Origin: an uncultured Lachnospiraceae bacterium
Lineage (GTDB): Bacteria > Bacillota > Clostridia > Lachnospirales > Lachnospiraceae
DNA: 38,224 nt
Assembly (NCBI GenBank): GCA_910586585.1
Contig: CAJUKA010000036.1
Span: 1-38,224, forward strand
Direction: 5' to 3'
The first letter of the stretch is position 1, and every line of letters starts with the position of its first letter. The position numbers were made by a program, and so were the translations under genes. The notes beneath the pieces are model-generated. The model was not told the DNA's origin and ran no database searches. It was given only the letters and a program-made list of their open reading frames with translations. Shown piece after piece: positions 34,817 through 38,224 of this stretch.

Positions 34817-34855
34817 AGAAAGAATAACAGATAATTTTGAAGATTTCATAAAGAT
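34817..34855 (-). promoter_or_regulatory. Promoter and response-regulator box of the lantibiotic-protection module
   Basis: On the minus strand two ATCTT half-sites 11 bases apart (34855-34840) are followed 12 bases on by TGTTATTCT, an extended -10. No -35 consensus is present, as expected where an activator substitutes for it. The 21-base core at 34835-34855 recurs at 30509-30529. Confidence 0.55.
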
Positions 34856-35007
34856 ACGAATAAACTTATTTTTCCCCTATCGCCCTTTTCCAATTATATT
34901 ATCTATTGCCCATTACCCCATCTCCCTGAACGTACCGGCCATTCCCCCGACAAGGATCCACTGGCGCTGCATATAGGATTTCAGATTTCCACCCCCGCTT
35001 TCCAACA

Positions 35008-35035
35008 GGCAGACCACCGCATATGGCGGTCTGCC
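35008..35035. repeat. Inverted repeat between the two ABC modules
   Basis: GGCAGACC at 35008-35015 pairs with GGTCTGCC at 35028-35035, with further pairing inside. There is no T-run, so terminator function for the Bce-like operon is doubtful. The rest of 34,856-35,091 shows no gene I can support. Confidence 0.45.
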
Positions 35036-35091
35036 ATAGTACGGCGGTCGATCTATCTGGTATTAATCCGTATAACACCAGCCTGCCTATT

Positions 35092-35850
35092 TTACAAGTC
35101 TAGCATGGCATCTGATATAGCGCGTATGTTTTCCTGCTGTTTTGAATGATTCTCCATCTGTTTCATGATCTTCCCGTCTTTTATGAATAAGATTCTTCTG
35201 GCATAACTTGCAACCACCGGGTCATGTGTCACTACCACAACCGCTTTTTTCTTCCAGCCATTTATTTCTGCAAAATAATCCATAATCTTTTTTGCTGATA
35301 CCGTATCTAAATTCCCGGTCGGCTCATCTGCCAGAATGATATCCGGCTCATTAGACAATGCCCTCGCAATTGCTACCCGCTGCTTTTCCCCGCCAGAAAG
35401 CTCATAAGGATATTTTTTCAAAAGCCCCGATATTTCCAAAAGCCCCGCATTCCGGTCAACAACTGCTCGCATATCCCGGTACTTTGCTTTATTCAGTACC
35501 ATCGGAAGCATAATGTTTTCCTCTACAGACAGATTATCCATCAGATTAAAATCCTGGAATACAAAGCCGATCCTGTTTTTTCTAAGTTCTGCCAGTTGGT
35601 CTGTACTGAGTCTCCGTACATCGACATCCTCATAAAACACCTTCCCTTTGGTTGGTCTATCAATGGTTCCCATGATTTTCAGCAGTGTCGTTTTCCCACA
35701 CCCGGAATGCCCCATGATGCTTATAAAATCGCCCTTTTCCACATTAAAATCAATTCCCCGCAAAACGGGATATTCCCTGTCCCCGGCTACTTTATTCACG
35801 ATGGAATGGTTGTAACTTTTCCTCAGTCCACATATATTTACCAGACTCAT
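35092..35850 (-). CDS. BceA-like ABC transporter ATPase
   Basis: A 252-residue MacB/BceA-type ATP-binding protein. Walker A GHSGCGKTT lies at about 47-55; the signature is LSGGEKQRVAIARAL, and Walker B is IILADEPTGNLD. It pairs with the ten-helix FtsX permease whose gene ends 11 bases upstream. Such pairs give resistance to bacitracin-like and other cell-wall-active peptides and often signal to a kinase. No such kinase is beside it; the CprK-like kinase of the neighbouring module could serve. Confidence 0.93.
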   Translation of the reverse strand: MSLVNICGLRKSYNHSIVNKVAGDREYPVLRGIDFNVEKGDFISIMGHSGCGKTTLLKIMGTIDRPTKGKVFYEDVDVRRLSTDQLAELRKNRIGFVFQDFNLMDNLSVEENIMLPMVLNKAKYRDMRAVVDRNAGLLEISGLLKKYPYELSGGEKQRVAIARALSNEPDIILADEPTGNLDTVSAKKIMDYFAEINGWKKKAVVVVTHDPVVASYARRILFIKDGKIMKQMENHSKQQENIRAISDAMLDL

Positions 35851-35861
35851 CCCGTATCCTC

Positions 35862-37664
35862 CTATTCATTCATAATGATTTTCGTATTCTTTTTAAGCAC
35901 CATTTTTTTGATCCAGCAAAAGTACATAACATTGAAACCCACAAATATGATCTGAAATGGTATGTACTTACATATAAAATCTTCAAAGGCCGTATCCATT
36001 CCTGTCATTTCCGCCGCCATATATACGCCTGACAATAAGAGGGACAAAACAACAGGTATTTCCATCAGCTTCCTGTATTCCGAGGACATGGCCTTATAGA
36101 TTAATTTTTCCGACATGCCAATATGGTACAGAATCCTGTACTTCTGATTTAAAAGCGGCATATCTCCTTGCAGCTTCAATGCAAAGATTCCAAAAAAGGA
36201 AAAAATGCAGAAAACTCCTGCGAATATACTGATAATCTTGACATAAGCCATATTTTCATCCGCATCTTTTAAGAATGCGCATCTCCAAAATATATCCGTC
36301 CCATTTTCCTGAAAGCAGTATCCATACTGTTCAAATTCTTTCTGCAGGCTTCCCTTTTTTGCAAAAATACTATACGCCTTGTCCTGATAGTCTGTAATCG
36401 CCGTCTCCGGCAATACGGCAAACTCCCGAAGGCAGTCCGGTTTCTCTGTTCCGAAAACAATCTCATTTTTCCTTTTTGTAACAACAAAGACATCTTCTTC
36501 CCCAAGACAGATAAATTCCGGCCGTTCCATCGATGCCGTAGATTCGTTTATCCATACAGCCTCAGTATCTTCCAGACGTAATTCCTGTGCCGTCAGCAGG
36601 CTGTAATCCCTGTCTGATATACAAAAAACAACTGTTCCATCATATAGCTCGCCCTTTACTGCCGGTATCTCAATCCCGTCGCCGCCCACCATTTCCCGTG
36701 CCATATCCTTCATGCCGCCGTCTTGTATGACTCCTACAAAACCATAGGGGTATACCGGGCTGTCCACATCTTCCGGCATCTGTGAAATCACGGACCCACC
36801 CGTAAAGTACAGAACTGCAAAACTAAGCACCAACATAATAAACAGCAGCCTGCAATTACTTTTAAACTGATAATAAAATTCATTTAACGTGACCATATGT
36901 TTATAATAAAAATTCTTAAACAGCTTCAGCAGCATCAACACTAGGCTGCCGCCATATGACATAACCATGTATACCCCGGCCAGACATATGCTCATACTAA
37001 TGAAACGATATGGAAGTCCACTTTCCCTTAGCAGACGCATCGAGGCAATGATGAGAACGATTCCCCCAATTACCAGAAAGCATGTTCTGTTATACCTCCC
37101 CTCCTTTTTCGTTTCCCTCAGCCGCATTTCTGACAGGTTCCTTTTGCAAAAATACAATAATACCAATGGATATTCTAACAGAAAAAGCATAAGGTTTACT
37201 TTCATAACCAATTTGATAACCTGAACAACATCAGCCACGGAAACCGCAACCAGATATTGAAATAAGCCAAGAATAAACAAAAGCAGGGCGGAAAACAGCC
37301 CTCCTGCCAAAATACCCAAAACCACAGAAAAAGCATAAATAAACAGAAATTCCACAGAAAAAAATTTGAATATAAATTTTCTGCTGCTTCCCAGCATGAG
37401 CAGCAGGCTGTAATCTTTGTTCTTTGTTCTGACATAATATGCTGTTGAATAAAGGACAAAAAAGATGGACATCACCCCCGCCGCCAAAAAGAACATGGTG
37501 CAGAGCCAATTCATGCTGCCGGTTTTTTCGTTCAGCCCATACTTGTCATTTACCATAAAAGCAGTCCCAAAAACCATCTCCAATGCAACTGACAGAATGA
37601 TGCTGAAAGAATAAAGCAGCATATTTTTCTTATCCATATTTTTGTATACCATTTTTGCAAGCAT
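35862..37664 (-). CDS. BceB-like ABC permease (FtsX type)
   Basis: A 600-residue permease with about ten helices and a large extracellular domain between the seventh and eighth helices (residues about 290-490), the BceB plan. The start MLAKMVYKNMDKKNMLLYSFSI and the segment YYVRTKNKDYSLLLMLGSSRKFI are typical of the group. AGGAGGG lies before ATG 37664 and overlaps the stop of the upstream regulator gene. It confers peptide resistance or sensing with the downstream ATPase. Confidence 0.92.
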   Translation of the reverse strand: MLAKMVYKNMDKKNMLLYSFSIILSVALEMVFGTAFMVNDKYGLNEKTGSMNWLCTMFFLAAGVMSIFFVLYSTAYYVRTKNKDYSLLLMLGSSRKFIFKFFSVEFLFIYAFSVVLGILAGGLFSALLLFILGLFQYLVAVSVADVVQVIKLVMKVNLMLFLLEYPLVLLYFCKRNLSEMRLRETKKEGRYNRTCFLVIGGIVLIIASMRLLRESGLPYRFISMSICLAGVYMVMSYGGSLVLMLLKLFKNFYYKHMVTLNEFYYQFKSNCRLLFIMLVLSFAVLYFTGGSVISQMPEDVDSPVYPYGFVGVIQDGGMKDMAREMVGGDGIEIPAVKGELYDGTVVFCISDRDYSLLTAQELRLEDTEAVWINESTASMERPEFICLGEEDVFVVTKRKNEIVFGTEKPDCLREFAVLPETAITDYQDKAYSIFAKKGSLQKEFEQYGYCFQENGTDIFWRCAFLKDADENMAYVKIISIFAGVFCIFSFFGIFALKLQGDMPLLNQKYRILYHIGMSEKLIYKAMSSEYRKLMEIPVVLSLLLSGVYMAAEMTGMDTAFEDFICKYIPFQIIFVGFNVMYFCWIKKMVLKKNTKIIMNE

Positions 37665-37675
37665 TGCACTCCCTC

Positions 37676-37969
37676 CTAGGATTCCATACTTTTCAGCACC
37701 TTTTCAAGCATCTCCACATATTCCTTAAAATTAGAGATGCCTGTTTCCGTAAGCCGGTATGAACTCTGCGGCTTTTTACCTACAAATTCTTTTTTACAAC
37801 TGATATAACCCCATTCCTCTAATTTCAAAAGCTGCGCTCCCAGGTTGCCAGGGGTTGCGTCCGTATATTTCTTTAATTCAGAAAAACTTTTTTCTCCCGT
37901 AACCAGTGCCGATATCACGGAAAGCCTCAATTTATTGCCAAATATCTCCGGCATTGAAGAAATCTCCAT
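37676..37969 (-). CDS. Winged-helix transcriptional regulator (HTH_34 type)
   Basis: A 97-residue single-domain regulator: GNKLRLSVISALVTGEKSFSELKKYTDATPGNLGAQLLKLEEWGYISCKKEF... shows the winged helix of PF13601-like proteins, in which DATPGNLGAQLLKLEE is the recognition helix. It lies one base after the membrane-protein gene and 11 before the permease, so it is in the same operon. It probably represses that operon. The ligand is unknown; no cysteine or histidine cluster suggests a metal. Confidence 0.88.
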   Translation of the reverse strand: MEISSMPEIFGNKLRLSVISALVTGEKSFSELKKYTDATPGNLGAQLLKLEEWGYISCKKEFVGKKPQSSYRLTETGISNFKEYVEMLEKVLKSMES

Positions 37970-37970
37970 G

Positions 37971-38224
37971 CTATCTTTCTCCTTTTCTTTTCAGATGGAT
38001 TCCAAGCAGTATCATCCCTGCCGAAACAATAATGCCTGTTAAAATGCTGTCAATACCCACATTTACATTATTTCCGAACATACTTCCCACTTTAATTTCA
38101 ATCCCCATTCCCGCCAAAAACATATATAAAATCATAAGCAGAAAAGCAGCCCACTGTATCAGCTTATCCTGTATCACAAAACCTAAGACCAGACAGCCGA
38201 TCACAGGAAAAAGAAATGTTAATG
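37971..38224 (-). CDS. Small membrane protein, 5' end beyond the window
   Basis: The visible 84 residues contain at least two membrane helices (VIGCLVLGFVIQ with WAAFLLMILYMFLAGMG, and SILTGIIVSAGMILLGIHL) and end in a basic KRKGER tail. The frame remains open to the last base, and GTG 38204 has no ribosome site, so the gene is cut by the window edge. It overlaps no other gene and sits one base before the winged-helix regulator, a common partner arrangement (membrane protein plus HTH_34 regulator). Function unknown. Confidence 0.7.
   Translation of the reverse strand, partial: LTFLFPVIGCLVLGFVIQDKLIQWAAFLLMILYMFLAGMGIEIKVGSMFGNNVNVGIDSILTGIIVSAGMILLGIHLKRKGER

Overview
The window looks like chromosomal DNA of an anaerobic, moderate-GC Firmicute, most likely a motile member of the Lachnospiraceae (Roseburia or Butyrivibrio type). 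This rests on strong GGAGG ribosome sites, consensus TTGACA/TATAAT promoters, a CheV protein, LplB/YtcP-type sugar permeases with YesL and LacI partners, and Cpr- and Bce-type peptide-resistance transporters. The genus is inference only. I see no tRNA, rRNA, CRISPR array, phage gene or intact insertion sequence.

Positions 1-11,617 form a fructoside-use region. Reading leftward from a divergent promoter near 7,150 are two permeases, a lipoprotein binding protein, a cytoplasmic GH32 invertase, a small coupled reading frame and a surface GH32-like lipoprotein. No ATPase is encoded, so the transporter presumably borrows a shared MsmX-type subunit. Reading rightward are a LacI regulator, YesL, a one-helix membrane protein, a second LacI regulator and a small LYHGS protein, closely packed and partly overlapping. 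A near-copy of the first LacI gene with its own copy of the promoter lies at 14,064-15,265. Between them are a double-GNAT protein and an XRE regulator.

Positions 15,527-20,303 hold a HAD phosphatase, an AraC regulator divergent from a KduD-like dehydrogenase, ung, and the pair hisH-hisF. hisH appears to begin with ACG.

Positions 20,367-29,692 are mostly on the minus strand. They hold an 875-residue glutamate-rich repeat membrane protein paired with a degenerate Sir2-like protein, CheV, a histidine kinase with a lipoprotein but no response regulator, a DUF3737 beta-helix protein, a small membrane protein and a ZIP metal transporter. From 29,693 to 30,533 there is only decayed coding sequence.

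Positions 30,534-38,224 encode antimicrobial-peptide defence. A complete lantibiotic-protection module (ATPase, two permeases, response regulator, histidine kinase) is bracketed by two copies of a 21-base response-regulator-like box. Next to it is a BceAB-like module (membrane protein cut by the window edge, winged-helix regulator, FtsX permease, ATPase).

The items most worth following up are the acidic-repeat/Sir2-like pair, the ACG-started hisH, the coupled small frame between the GH32 genes, the duplicated LacI regulator with its promoter, the YesL/one-helix/LacI/LYHGS operon and the shared palindromic 3'-end element.
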